Origin: Methylocella silvestris BL2
GTDB lineage: Bacteria; Pseudomonadota; Alphaproteobacteria; Rhizobiales; Beijerinckiaceae
Direction of reading: 5' to 3'
NCBI RefSeq assembly: GCF_000021745.1
Contig: NC_011666.1
Coordinates: 2,879,001-2,943,000, forward strand
Length of the DNA stretch: 64,000 nucleotides
The notes below the pieces were generated by a model. That model had not been told where the DNA came from, ran no database searches, and saw only the letters and a list, made by a program, of their open reading frames with translations. Positions 55,534-64,000 of this stretch are shown here, one piece after another. The translations under genes and the position numbers were made by a program. Each line of letters begins with the position of its first letter. Position 1 is the stretch's first letter.

Positions 55534-56823
55534 ATGTCTAGGCTTTGGGAACGGATGCGTCGGCGATTTTTCGGGATTGCCGCGTTAGGGCGAAGGTTCC
55601 GCTATGACCGGGGCGGCGGCGTCGCGCTCATGATCGGACTCGCGCTCCCTGTCATCATCGGAATGATTGCGCTGGGAACGGAAATCTCTTTCCTGCTGTA
55701 TAAGAAGTTTCAGATGCAATCGGTTGCGGACTCGGCTGCGCTTGGCGGCGCCGCGGCGCTTCAAAGCGGCCACCCCGCCCCCGGGATCGAAGCGCGCGGG
55801 ATTTCGAGTTTCCTCGGCTTCGTCGATGGCGCCGCCGGCGTAACCGTCACGGTCAACAATCCGCCGGCGACCGGCTCCGCGGCGAATAATGCTTCCGCGG
55901 TCGAGGTGATCATCAGTCAGCCTCAGACGCTCAGCATGGTCAGCCTGTTCGTCAGCGGCCTCTTTACGGTTGGCGCGCGCGCCGTGGCGACGCGCGGCAC
56001 GACCTCGTCCTGCGTATTGCAGCTCGGCAGCGGCGGCCAGTTCAGTATGAACAATGGCGCAGTGGCCAATCTCACCGCATGCGGGCTGGCTGTCGACTCG
56101 ACGAGCGCGGCGGGGCTATCGTTGACCGGCGGCGCGCAGCTGAATGCGCTATCGGTGTCCGTCGTGGGCGGAGCCTCGCTCTCGAATGGCGCTGCGATCA
56201 ATCCCTCCAGCGCGCTCAAAACCTCTCAGGCGAACGTGGCCGATCCCTACGCCGGCGTGACGATGCCTGCGATGAACTCCTCGTGCACGACCGGCAGCCC
56301 CACGACACAGGTTCAAGGATCGAACGCGACCATCAGTCCGGGCGTCTATTGCAATGGGATCTCATTCAATTATGGATCCGCCACGATGAATCCCGGCGTC
56401 TACTTTATCGACAAAGGCGTCTTCAACGTCGCCGGCGGCGAGACGCTGACAGCTACGAATGTCACGATTATTCTGACCAGCAAGACGACGAGCGGCTACG
56501 CCACGCTCAGCGTCAGCAACGGAGCGACCGTCAATCTCAGCGCGCCGACGAGCGGCGCAACGGCGGGTATTGTCTTTTTCGGTGATCGGAACGCGCCGAG
56601 CAGCAACACAAACATTGTCGCTGGGGGCACCGCGTTAACCGTGAATGGCGCGGTCTATTTTCCGTCCCAGAAACTGCAGTTTGAGAACGGCTCAAGCAAC
56701 GCTTCAGCCTGCACGCAGCTTGTAGCCTCGACGATCACACTTACCGGCGGGTCGAAATTTCAGAACAATTGTCCCACTGGGGTCGTCGGGATTGGCGCAG
56801 CAAACAACGCTCTGGTCGAGTGA
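55534..56823 (+). CDS. TadG-like pilus assembly protein
   Basis: A 429-residue protein with an N-terminal Tad/TadE-type membrane region (RGGGVALMIGLALPVIIGMIALGTEISFLLYKKFQMQSVADSAALGGAAAL), which is the pattern of TadG_N. A Ser/Thr/Gly/Asn-rich extracytoplasmic part follows, with short repeated beta-strand-like units (e.g. TTSGYATLSVSNGATVNLSAPTSGA). No von Willebrand domain is evident, so it is TadG-like rather than full TadG. It starts with GGAG 7 bases before ATG 55534. Confidence 0.78.
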   Translation: MSRLWERMRRRFFGIAALGRRFRYDRGGGVALMIGLALPVIIGMIALGTEISFLLYKKFQMQSVADSAALGGAAALQSGHPAPGIEARGISSFLGFVDGAAGVTVTVNNPPATGSAANNASAVEVIISQPQTLSMVSLFVSGLFTVGARAVATRGTTSSCVLQLGSGGQFSMNNGAVANLTACGLAVDSTSAAGLSLTGGAQLNALSVSVVGGASLSNGAAINPSSALKTSQANVADPYAGVTMPAMNSSCTTGSPTTQVQGSNATISPGVYCNGISFNYGSATMNPGVYFIDKGVFNVAGGETLTATNVTIILTSKTTSGYATLSVSNGATVNLSAPTSGATAGIVFFGDRNAPSSNTNIVAGGTALTVNGAVYFPSQKLQFENGSSNASACTQLVASTITLTGGSKFQNNCPTGVVGIGAANNALVE

Positions 56824-56855
56824 GGAATCGTCGCGGCGCCTCATCCAGGAAACGG

Positions 56856-57269
56856 CTAGTGTTGAAGCAAATCGCAAGCTGTCGCGCTCAGCGTGGCCGT
56901 ATTGGCGCTTCCGAACGGCGTGGCGGTTCCGAGCCAAGGGATTATAAATTGGAAGGTATAAGTCGCGGCCACCTGCACGCCGCATGAAGGATATGTCACG
57001 GTGAACGCCGCCGGCAGGAGCGTGACGCCCCATGCCTGTGTGACCGCATAGCTCTGAATCTGGCTCGCGGAGCCGCAGAGCGTGGTGTTGATCGCAGCGC
57101 AACGCGCGGCGGTCTCTGTCGCCCAGCTGAGCGTCGTATTGGCCCAGAGCAATCGCCCCATATCCATGATTCCGATCAGGAACAGGAGGAGCACCGGCAA
57201 GATCAAGCCGAATTCGATGGCTGCGGAGCCTTGAGACGCAGAGGCGTCTTTCGATTTCAGGAACGTCAT
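56856..57269 (-). CDS. TadE-like pilus assembly protein 1
   Basis: A 137-residue protein with one N-terminal hydrophobic helix following a prepilin-like E: QGSAAIEFGLILPVLLLFLIGIMDMGRLLWANTTL is the TadE signature. The rest is a periplasmic pseudopilin-like part with four Cys. It is encoded on the strand opposite to the pilus genes around it, in tandem with a second TadE gene. Confidence 0.83.
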   Translation of the reverse strand: MTFLKSKDASASQGSAAIEFGLILPVLLLFLIGIMDMGRLLWANTTLSWATETAARCAAINTTLCGSASQIQSYAVTQAWGVTLLPAAFTVTYPSCGVQVAATYTFQFIIPWLGTATPFGSANTATLSATACDLLQH

Positions 57270-57272
57270 CGC

Positions 57273-57797
57273 TCAGTTCTGTCTGAACAGCGACGTGGCG
57301 GTTAACGTCGCCGGCAGCGGCAGCCCCAAATTGGGCAGAATGGTTTGATGCGCAAGCGCCGCGTTGATCTGAATATATTGTCCCGGCGCATAGCCGTTGG
57401 CGCATGTTGACGTGCAGGTCGTCGCCGTGATGCCAGTGGCTGCTGGACAGCCGCAGAATTGCGATGGCGCGGGCGTCGCGGTCAGGCCGGTTGCTCCGCT
57501 GGCGCTCACCACAGCGCTAGCGATACCGGAGGAGCTCCATCCGTTCTTGGCCGCATACATCATGCCTGCTTCGACGGCGGCGCTCACCTGCATCCCCTGA
57601 TAAATGGCGAAACCGATCTCTGTGACTCCCGCGACCAGAATGAGCAAAAGCGGAGTCGCCAGCGCGAATTCCAGGGCCGCCGTGCCCGCTTCGCTCCGGC
57701 GCCAAAATTGATTTCGAGGGATGACCTGAAACGCGCGTGCGCAACCATGGCGTGTACGATAGATATGAAAATGTATTCGTTTTGGAACTACTACCAT
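57273..57797 (-). CDS. TadE-like pilus assembly protein 2
   Basis: A 174-residue protein with the TadE helix RRSEAGTAALEFALATPLLLILVAGVTEIGFAIYQGMQVSAAVEAGMMYAA and several Cys in the C-terminal part (FCGCPAATGITATTCTSTCANG). Start at ATG 57797 (a TTG 7 codons upstream is weaker). It lies 3 bases upstream of the other TadE gene and is convergent with the tadG-like gene. Confidence 0.8.
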   Translation of the reverse strand: MVVVPKRIHFHIYRTRHGCARAFQVIPRNQFWRRSEAGTAALEFALATPLLLILVAGVTEIGFAIYQGMQVSAAVEAGMMYAAKNGWSSSGIASAVVSASGATGLTATPAPSQFCGCPAATGITATTCTSTCANGYAPGQYIQINAALAHQTILPNLGLPLPATLTATSLFRQN

Positions 57798-57965
57798 TGG
57801 AGTGCTTAAGCTCAGCAAAAGATAAATAATTCTAGGCTCTTGTTAAATAATATGCCAATTAATATTTAAAGATAACTCGCACTTATTAGTGTCATAATGT
57901 GATTAAGCAGCGCCGGGTTGGAGCGTCCGCTCGTCGGAATGTTTGAAATAGCGAAGGGGATCCCG

Positions 57966-58151
57966 ATGCGCGGATTTTACAACAATATTGTTAGCTGGCT
58001 TTCTATCGACTCGGAACAGGGCGTCACCGCAATCGAATATGGGCTCATCGCCTCCTTGATCGCCATCGCGATCATTGTCGCCGTGACGCTGGTCGGCACC
58101 AACCTGTCCGGTTTGTTCACCTATGTCGCGGGCAAGGTGGTCGCCCCGTAG
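57966..58151 (+). CDS. flp: Flp-type pilin, copy 1
   Basis: A 61-residue type IVb pilin: short leader, then EQG-VTAIEYGLIASLIAIAIIVAVTLVGTNLSGLF, with prepilin peptidase cleavage expected after Gly19, giving Glu at +5 and Tyr at +6. The ending YVAGKVVAP matches copy 2. ATG 57966 has AAGGGG 6 bases before it. The AT-rich 150 bases upstream (57819-57965) probably hold a strong promoter, as is usual for the major pilin. Confidence 0.92.
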   Translation: MRGFYNNIVSWLSIDSEQGVTAIEYGLIASLIAIAIIVAVTLVGTNLSGLFTYVAGKVVAP

Positions 58152-58265
58152 GTCTGGTCGGCGCGCGCCGAGCGACGCGCAAATTTGTTCCGCAGCGATC
58201 AGGTTTGAGCGTTCACAATCAGCGTTTGGCAATTTAGGCGAGGCTGTTCATGGAGAACCCGGCCG

Positions 58266-58985
58266 ATGACGTCGTCCGAACCTTTGTCGGCTTGGCGCCC
58301 CATGAACACTGTGCGAGCGGAGCTAACATCTGGACGCGCGTCCGCGCTGTTCATCCGCCTTTGCGTCGTCGCCTGGTTCCTGGTTTTGGGCGCGGCGTCC
58401 TTTACCGGCGTCGCCAGGTTGATTGGGGACATCGCGAGCGGCCGGCCGAGCGAGGGCGCCTGGGCGGCTTTGATTTCGGAGGGGTGCATCGTCCTCTTCT
58501 ACGCGATCATCTGCTGTATCATGTTGGTGCGGCCCGATCCGGTCAGCCGCGCCAACGGGCTCGGACCCGCGCTGCTGGCGCTGGCCGGCAGTTATGGCGC
58601 GTGGCTGATTCCTCTGCTTCCGCGCGGCCACGAGCTACCGTCGTTAAATGTGGCGTCAGCGGCGATTCTCATTTTCAGCGAATCGCTGATGATTTACACG
58701 CTCCTGTTCCTGGGCCGGTCGTTCAGCCTTACGCCCCAGGCGCGGAAGCTTGTCACCAACGGCCCCTACGCCATCGTCCGGCATCCGCTTTATTTGGTGG
58801 AGGAGGCCGCGATCGCCGGCATTCTGTTGCAATATGCCTGGTTCGCCGCGCTGCCGCTCCTGGCGGCCCATGTCGCCGTGCAGATTCGGCGCATGCAGAT
58901 CGAGGAGAAGGTCCTGCTGAAGGCCTTTCCGGAATATACCGCATACGCGCGGCGCACGCCGCGCCTTATTCCCGGCGTGTGGTGA
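58266..58985 (+). CDS. isoprenylcysteine carboxylmethyltransferase-like membrane protein
   Basis: A 239-residue protein with about five membrane helices and a C-terminal ICMT-like motif: LVTNGPYAIVRHPLYLVEEAAIAG, then RRMQIEEKVLLKAFPEYTAYARRTPRLIPGVW. Members are membrane methyltransferases or related enzymes. Its place between the two flp copies is unusual for a Tad locus; whether it acts on the pilus is unknown. Confidence 0.7.
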   Translation: MTSSEPLSAWRPMNTVRAELTSGRASALFIRLCVVAWFLVLGAASFTGVARLIGDIASGRPSEGAWAALISEGCIVLFYAIICCIMLVRPDPVSRANGLGPALLALAGSYGAWLIPLLPRGHELPSLNVASAAILIFSESLMIYTLLFLGRSFSLTPQARKLVTNGPYAIVRHPLYLVEEAAIAGILLQYAWFAALPLLAAHVAVQIRRMQIEEKVLLKAFPEYTAYARRTPRLIPGVW

Positions 58986-59052
58986 CGCCGTCCGCGATGC
59001 CGTTGCACGAGGCGGCGATCGTTTCTCCAGCCAATAAAAAAAGGGGGATCAA

Positions 59053-59238
59053 ACGCGCAACTTAGCATCAAGCGTAGCTCGCTATTTTAGGCTCGACTCC
59101 AGGTCTGGCGTCACCGCGATCGAATATGGCCTCATCGCCGCTTTGATCGCGCTCGCTATCATAGCGGCAGTGACGCTTGTTGGAACGAAGCTAAGCGCCG
59201 TCTTCGCCTATGTCGCGGGGAAGGTGGTCGCCCCTTAG
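59053..59238 (+). CDS. Flp-type pilin, copy 2, with ACG in place of the ATG start
   Basis: The frame of 61 residues is the same length as copy 1 and ends SGVTAIEYGLIAALIALAII-AAVTLVGTKLSAVFAYVAGKVVAP. Mature parts match at 35 of 42 positions. AAGGGGG at 59041-59047 precedes the frame as AAGGGG does in copy 1, but the first codon aligns with ACG at 59053 and no in-frame ATG, GTG or TTG exists downstream of the stop at 59035-59037. Either ACG is used weakly or this copy is silent. Confidence 0.7.
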   Translation, partial: TRNLASSVARYFRLDSRSGVTAIEYGLIAALIALAIIAAVTLVGTKLSAVFAYVAGKVVAP

Positions 59239-59336
59239 TCGTTTGAGCGTCAACCCTGTCGCCAGGGTTCGGAAGGCGAAACAGCAATCGATCAGACCGC
59301 CTGTGAGATGCCAAGAAAATCGCGGCAAGACAGTTT

Positions 59337-59876
59337 ATGAACCTTCCCTTCATCTACGCAATCCCTTGGACCGCAGCGCTTATCGTTCTTGTCGCTAGCG
59401 CGATAAGGGATGTGAAGGACCGGATCATTCCGAACGAATATGTTGTCGTCATCGCCGTGATTGGCGTCGCGCAATGCGTGGCGTTGAGACCCGGGCTTGC
59501 TTGGGTGAGTCTGCTGGTTGCCGCCGGAACGTTATTGGGGTTAGGCGTCCTCGCCCATTGGAATCTGATTGGCGGGGGCGACGTAAAACTGATCAGCGCC
59601 GTGACGCTGCTCGTCCCGCCCAATCAGGCGCCCGTGCTCCTGATCGGGATCGCGTTGGCTGGCGGCGTTCTGAGCTGCATCTATCTCGCGGCGCATTATG
59701 GGTTCAGAAGAACAAAGCTGTCGCAGGCTGGCGAGGCAGACTTTGTTCCGCCGATGAGCGGTTTTGCCCGACTGGTAAAGGCGGAGCACGCCCGGATCGC
59801 CGCAGGCGATTCGTTGCCATATGCGCTGGCCATCCTGGGCGGCGTAACTGGTTACATGGCAAGAGAGTTCATTTAA
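59337..59876 (+). CDS. cpaA: prepilin peptidase CpaA (TadV)
   Basis: A 179-residue A24-type aspartyl peptidase in the inner membrane. The two active-site Asp are in SAIRDVKDRIIPNEY and IGGGDVKLISAVTLL (GXGD). It cleaves Flp prepilins and the TadE-type pseudopilins. Its stop overlaps the cpaB start (TAATG). Confidence 0.9.
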   Translation: MNLPFIYAIPWTAALIVLVASAIRDVKDRIIPNEYVVVIAVIGVAQCVALRPGLAWVSLLVAAGTLLGLGVLAHWNLIGGGDVKLISAVTLLVPPNQAPVLLIGIALAGGVLSCIYLAAHYGFRRTKLSQAGEADFVPPMSGFARLVKAEHARIAAGDSLPYALAILGGVTGYMAREFI

Positions 59877-60892
59877 TGCTGTTCCGCAAACTCTTGATCG
59901 TCTTAGGCGCCGTCTTCGTCATTGCAGGCGTCGGGCTCTGCATCGCGTGGGTGGGCCAGCTGAGAAATCGGGAGATCGAAGTCGCAAGCCCGGCCGCCGC
60001 CCCGGCCGCAAGCGAACAGGCGATCTTGTCGGCGACGCGCGCCATTCCCGCCGGCGAGTTGCTGCGAAGCGATGACATCGGCTGGAAAAACGTCGGAGCC
60101 GCAGGGGTTCAAGCCGGAAATCTCTTGCGGGGCCAGGTGGCGGAGACGGAATTCTTCGGCGCCATTACCCGGCGCGATTTCGCTGCTGGCGAAGGGCTGA
60201 TCGCCAGCGACCTGGTCAAACCCAATGATCGGCGATTTCTGGCCGCCGTGCTCAAGCCCGGACGCCGCGCCCTGTCCGTCTCCGTCGATGCGGCGCAGAG
60301 CGCCGCAGGCCTGGTCTTGCCAGGAGACTACGTCGACGTGATCTTAACGCAGGACTTCGGCGATAAAATCGATATCGGCCGCAGGACGGTCAGCGAGACC
60401 GTCCTTTGGAATGTCCGAGTCATCGCCGTTGATCAATCGCTCGACGCGCAGACGAGCACCGTCGCCGAGCACACGGCGCTTGGCGCCGAATCGCATATCC
60501 CGAAGACGGTCACGCTCGAAATGTTTGAGCGTCAAGCCGAGACGCTTCTCGTCGCCGCGCAGCTCGGCAAGTTTCAGCTCGCTGTGCGGCCGCTCGTGGG
60601 CTCCGGCGACGTCAAGATTGAAGACCAACATATTGCAAAACCGCTTTGGGCGTCCGACGTCTCGCCCGCTCTCAAGCGATTTGCGGCGGCGCCGCCGCCC
60701 TTGGCAAGGACCGAGCCGCCGCAGCCCCCGCCCGCGCCATTGCCTTGCGAAAAATCTGCGGCCGGCCCGCTCGAATGTTCAGTCCGGCGCCCTCCGCCCG
60801 CGCTGTCACGCTATCATCCGCCCGCTGCTGCGCCCGGTGGAATTCCGCAGTCGCCGTCCGAGGCGCCGCCCAGGGAGGCGCACAATGAGTAG
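59876..60892 (+). CDS. cpaB: Flp pilus assembly protein CpaB (RcpC)
   Basis: A 338-residue protein with an N-terminal membrane anchor (LLIVLGAVFVIAGVGLCIAWVG) and a SAF-like domain (SATRAIPAGELLRSDDIGW) followed by the RcpC/CpaB region (LKPGRRALSVSVDAAQSAAGLVLPGDYVDVILTQ). The last 60 residues are Pro-rich. It sits in the periplasm and helps place or stabilise the secretin pore. Start at ATG 59876, overlapping cpaA; the next gene is cpaE, so cpaC and cpaD are absent here. Confidence 0.88.
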   Translation: MLFRKLLIVLGAVFVIAGVGLCIAWVGQLRNREIEVASPAAAPAASEQAILSATRAIPAGELLRSDDIGWKNVGAAGVQAGNLLRGQVAETEFFGAITRRDFAAGEGLIASDLVKPNDRRFLAAVLKPGRRALSVSVDAAQSAAGLVLPGDYVDVILTQDFGDKIDIGRRTVSETVLWNVRVIAVDQSLDAQTSTVAEHTALGAESHIPKTVTLEMFERQAETLLVAAQLGKFQLAVRPLVGSGDVKIEDQHIAKPLWASDVSPALKRFAAAPPPLARTEPPQPPPAPLPCEKSAAGPLECSVRRPPPALSRYHPPAAAPGGIPQSPSEAPPREAHNE

Positions 60893-60904
60893 GGATCTCG
60901 CATC

Positions 60905-62074
60905 ATGACCTCAACTCGTTCAGGGACGCCAAATGCGAAGATCTTCGTGTCCGATCATGATTCCGAGGGCGTCATCCGCCAATCCCTCAATGATCTCGGC
61001 GTCAGCGACGCCGAGTTCGTAACAGGCAACATAGAAACCGCCGCCGCGGCGCTCGCGACGCAGACGAGCCCGAAGCTGCTGATTGTCGACGTCAGCGGCG
61101 TCGCTGATCCGGTCTCACGCATCGACGAGCTTGCCGAACGATGCGAACCCGATGTCGGCGTCATCGTGATTGGCGATCGCAACGATATTATCCTCTATCG
61201 CAACCTGAAGAACGCGGGGGTCGTTGAATATTTCTTTAAGCCGTTGGTGCGCGATGTTGTTAAACGGACTTGCAACAATGTTTTGACCGGGAACAACAAG
61301 CAGTCGACCCCGCGCGCGGCCAAGCTCATATTCGTGGTGGGCCTGCGCGGCGGCGTCGGGGCCACGACGATCGCGACCAATGCGGCGTGGTACTTGGCCG
61401 AAGTCCGGCAGCGCTGGGTTATGCTGGCCGACCTCGACCTTTACAGCGGAGACGCGGCGCTGCAGCTTGACGTCTCTCCCAGCCACGCGCTTCGCGAGGC
61501 GTTCGCGAAACCCGAGCGCGTCGACAAACTCTTCATCGAACGCGGACGGATCCATGCCGCCGAGCGCCTGGATTTGCTGGCTTCGCTGGAATCCCTCGGC
61601 GAACCCTTTACGATCGACGAGAGCGCTGTTCTGTCGCTGTTAGGCAAGTTGCAGCAGCGATATCGCTTTGTCTTCGTCGACCTGCCGGTTAGGGCGGCGA
61701 TAGGGATAATACGGGTGCTGCACCAGCCAAGCACCTGTCTGCTTGTCAGCAACGGCAGTCTGGCGTCGGCGCGCGAAGTCGCCCGTTGGCGCGCGCGGAT
61801 CGGAGCGAACACGCCCGAGCGCAGGACATTGCATATCCTCAACATGAGCGGCGCACCGGGTAGCCTGCCGAAAGCGGAATTTCTTCGCGCGGCCGGGCAG
61901 AGCCCCGACATCATCATTCCCTATGATCGCGAAATTGCGGTCGCTTCAAATCGCGGAATAACGGCGACGCAGAAATGCGCGTCGCTGAACCAGGGCATTG
62001 TGCGGCTGCTGCGCGACCTGATGGGAGAGCCCGAAGAGGCGCCGCGTTCGATGCTTAGCCGGATCTTTGGTTGA
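60905..62074 (+). CDS. cpaE: Tad pilus assembly ATPase CpaE (TadZ)
   Basis: A 389-residue protein with an N-terminal receiver-like domain (IFVSDHDSEGVIRQSL, LIVDVSGVADP) and a C-terminal MinD/ParA-like ATPase with LIFVVGLRGGVGATTIATNAAWYLAE in the place of Walker A. It localises the pilus machine. It starts 12 bases after cpaB. Confidence 0.88.
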   Translation: MTSTRSGTPNAKIFVSDHDSEGVIRQSLNDLGVSDAEFVTGNIETAAAALATQTSPKLLIVDVSGVADPVSRIDELAERCEPDVGVIVIGDRNDIILYRNLKNAGVVEYFFKPLVRDVVKRTCNNVLTGNNKQSTPRAAKLIFVVGLRGGVGATTIATNAAWYLAEVRQRWVMLADLDLYSGDAALQLDVSPSHALREAFAKPERVDKLFIERGRIHAAERLDLLASLESLGEPFTIDESAVLSLLGKLQQRYRFVFVDLPVRAAIGIIRVLHQPSTCLLVSNGSLASAREVARWRARIGANTPERRTLHILNMSGAPGSLPKAEFLRAAGQSPDIIIPYDREIAVASNRGITATQKCASLNQGIVRLLRDLMGEPEEAPRSMLSRIFG

Positions 62075-62076
62075 AC

Positions 62077-63465
62077 ATGGGCAGCTTTGGCCGAAAAAAT
62101 ACAAGTGACTCGCCGGCCTTGAACCCGGAGCAGGCGGCCTCGACGGAATTGGCGAGCGGAAACGGCGCTACAATCGCCGCGAGATCCAGTATAGCCGAGG
62201 CGAAGGAGCTCATCCGAGACCAGATCTTTATGCGTATCGAGCCCCTGGTCGCGGTGCGGATCAGCAAACAGGAGCTGGCGATCTTCGTCAACCAGCTGGT
62301 CGCCGAGATCGCGAATGAACGAAAATTTCTTCTGAACCATGATGAGCAGCACACGCTCGCGACGAGCATCGTTGACGAAATGGTCGGGCTCGGCCCAATC
62401 GAGCCGCTTCTGCGCGACCGGACCGTAGCCGATATCCTCATCAACGGACCGCGCATGATCTATGTAGAGCGGCGCGGGAAGCTTGAGCTGACAAAACTGC
62501 AGTTCCGAAGCGACGCTCATGTCCTGCACGTCGCCCAGCGCATCGCATCCTCGATCGGACGACGTATCGATGAATCCAGCCCCATGCTGGACGCCAGATT
62601 ACAGGATGGAAGCCGCGTCAACGTCATTATCCCGCCGCTCAGCCTCAAGGGTCCTTGCGTATCGATCCGAAAGTTCTCGAAGACAACGTTGGACTTCAAT
62701 AGTTTCATCGCAAGCGGCACGGTGTCGCCGGACCTTGCCCGGGCGCTTGAGATCGCGGCGCGCTGCCGCCTGAATATCATCGTCTCCGGCGGCACCGGCT
62801 CGGGCAAAACGACCATGCTCAATTCTCTTTCGCGCATGATCGACCAGGGCGAGCGCATCATCACCATAGAGGACGCGGCTGAACTTCAGCTCCAGCAGGC
62901 CCATGTTGTTCAATTGGAGACGCGGCCGCAGAACATCGAAGGGCGCGGCGAAATCAGCCAGCGCGACCTCATGCGCAACGCTCTCCGGATGCGGCCGGAT
63001 CGCATCATCATGGGCGAGGTGCGTGGTTCGGAAGCATTTGATATGATGCAGGCAATGAACACGGGCCATAATGGCTCCATGTCGACGGTCCATTCGAACA
63101 CGGCGCGGGACGCATTGGCGCGGATCGAGAACATGATCTTGATGGGCGTCGGCAACTTGCCGATAAGAGCGATTAGAGCTCAGATCTCGAGCGCGATCGA
63201 CCTCGTGGTGCAAACCGAGCGTATGCGGGACGGCGTGCGCCGGGTCACCGAGGTCGTGGAGGTTGTCGGCCTCGAAGGGGATGTGATTACGCTCGGCACC
63301 TTGTTCAAGTACCAATTCCAGGGCGAAAACCCGGACGGCAGCCTCAAAGGATTCTTCGAAGCGACGCCGTGCCGGCCGCGGTTTCTTCCGCGCCTCGAAT
63401 ATTTCGGGTTGGGTGCGGCGTTTCTGGAGACGCTCGGCGTCAACGAAAAAACATTCGAGGAATAG
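62077..63465 (+). CDS. cpaF: Tad pilus assembly ATPase CpaF (TadA)
   Basis: A 462-residue secretion ATPase. Walker A is [13 protein letters not shown], the Asp box and Walker B are [11 protein letters not shown] and [36 protein letters not shown]. It powers Flp pilus assembly from the cytoplasmic face. Start at ATG 62077, two codons after the TTG that overlaps cpaE, and 2 bases after the cpaE stop. Confidence 0.93.
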   Translation: MGSFGRKNTSDSPALNPEQAASTELASGNGATIAARSSIAEAKELIRDQIFMRIEPLVAVRISKQELAIFVNQLVAEIANERKFLLNHDEQHTLATSIVDEMVGLGPIEPLLRDRTVADILINGPRMIYVERRGKLELTKLQFRSDAHVLHVAQRIASSIGRRIDESSPMLDARLQDGSRVNVIIPPLSLKGPCVSIRKFSKTTLDFNSFIASGTVSPDLARALEIAARCRLNIIVSGGTGSGKTTMLNSLSRMIDQGERIITIEDAAELQLQQAHVVQLETRPQNIEGRGEISQRDLMRNALRMRPDRIIMGEVRGSEAFDMMQAMNTGHNGSMSTVHSNTARDALARIENMILMGVGNLPIRAIRAQISSAIDLVVQTERMRDGVRRVTEVVEVVGLEGDVITLGTLFKYQFQGENPDGSLKGFFEATPCRPRFLPRLEYFGLGAAFLETLGVNEKTFEE

Positions 63466-63469
63466 ACGC

Positions 63470-64000
63470 ATGTCGCTTTTTGGCGCGTTGGCGATCACCA
63501 CGCTTCTTTTCGGCGCCATGGCGATCGCCGTCGCCCTTGTTTTGAGCCGAAACGCAGCCGCGCAAATGTCCCGGCGTTTAAATCTCGTCGCCGCCGACGA
63601 AAACAGGCAATTGGAGGCCGACACGCTCGCCGAATTGGTGAAGGCGCAAACCAAGAAATTCGACGCGCAGGTTCGACGCATATTCACACTCGGAATCGAA
63701 CGCACCTGGGCAATGCAAGCCAGCTCGCTCACGCTGGTCTTGTTGGCTCTCGTCTTGGCCGGCGGCGCGTGGGTGCTGTTTCACAATGTATTGGGCTTTT
63801 CGCAATTGCCTGCAGTGGGCATCAGCATTTTCGCGTCCTATTTTGGGCCGCGTCTCGTTCTGGTACGCAGGCAGCGGAAGACCGAGCGCCAATTCATGGA
63901 TCTGTTTCCCGACGCGGTCGACACCGTCGCGCGGATGATCCGAGCGGGCCTGCCGATTACGGCGGCCGTGCGGACCATCGCCTCGGAGGCGGGGGCGCCC
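63470..64000 (+). CDS. tadB: Tad pilus inner-membrane protein TadB, 3' partial
   Basis: The frame starts at ATG 63470 and is open to the end of the window. An N-terminal membrane helix, a cytoplasmic part, then two further helices lead into a GspF-like start (RQFMDLFPDAVDTVARMIRAGLPITAAVRTIASEAGAP). It is the platform protein TadB, expected to be followed by tadC outside the window. Confidence 0.88.
   Translation, partial: MSLFGALAITTLLFGAMAIAVALVLSRNAAAQMSRRLNLVAADENRQLEADTLAELVKAQTKKFDAQVRRIFTLGIERTWAMQASSLTLVLLALVLAGGAWVLFHNVLGFSQLPAVGISIFASYFGPRLVLVRRQRKTERQFMDLFPDAVDTVARMIRAGLPITAAVRTIASEAGAP

Noticed and set aside
57819-57965. A gene in the AT-rich stretch before flp copy 1
   Set aside because: It is full of stops in all frames and fits a promoter region better.

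Overview
The window is high-GC, densely coded DNA, apart from a few AT-rich stretches near 26.0-26.5 kb and 57.8 kb. Gene content points to a methylotrophic alphaproteobacterium of the Hyphomicrobiales. The first 8.6 kb is an N-methylglutamate pathway cluster for methylamine use, and a CioAB-type bd oxidase, a FixL/FixJ-like two-component set and a Cpa/Tad pilus locus follow. A Beijerinckiaceae methylotroph such as Methylocella is my best guess. That is inference from gene content, not a database match.

Layout. 1-8582 (+): mgsB (cut by the window edge), mgsC, gmaS and mgdABCD, which turn methylamine via gamma-glutamylmethylamide and N-methylglutamate into a folate-bound C1 unit. 8583-9802 (+): a DHFR-like gene behind a two-hairpin leader, then an SDR gene. 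9809-12426 (-): cioAB with a DUF2474 small protein. 12676-15909 (-): an XRE-like regulator, a persulfide dioxygenase-rhodanese fusion, a 1-Cys peroxiredoxin and a degenerate Fic-like protein. 15946-23388 (-): a phosphate island, ppk1 then pstS1-C-A-B-pstS2, with Pho-box-like repeats before ppk1 and pstS1. 23749-25950 (-): katG. 25951-27438: an AT-rich gap with a run of strong stem-loops, then flavodoxin and a DUF2023 partner. 27581-30122 (-): DUF2182 and DUF1326 genes and an AraC regulator. 30379-32497: an IS transposase remnant, a dense palindrome and two tandem secreted ModA-like proteins without a transporter.

33047-39688 (+): a two-partner secretion pair (TpsA with GLUG-type repeats, and TpsB) followed by its own exbB-exbD-tonB set. 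39787-45674 (+): an organosulfur cluster with two flavin-dependent monooxygenase-type enzymes, an SsuABC-type ABC importer and a thiol dioxygenase. 45744-51417: DUF2252, a LysR/NmrA-like divergent pair, an exported bicupin, an exported alpha/beta hydrolase and a small exported protein. 51742-54845 (-): a lone receiver, a FixJ-type regulator and a membrane PAS histidine kinase. 55534-64000 (+ mainly): a Tad/Flp pilus locus (tadG-like, two tadE-like genes on the other strand, two flp pilin copies, an ICMT-like methyltransferase, cpaA, cpaB, cpaE, cpaF and partial tadB), with no cpaC secretin at its usual place.

The observations I rate highest are: the second flp copy, whose start codon aligns with ACG instead of ATG; the multi-hairpin element before the flavodoxin gene; the TPS module coupled to ExbBD-TonB; the structured leader of the DHFR-like gene; and the orphan tandem ModA-like proteins. 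I found no rRNA, tRNA or CRISPR array.
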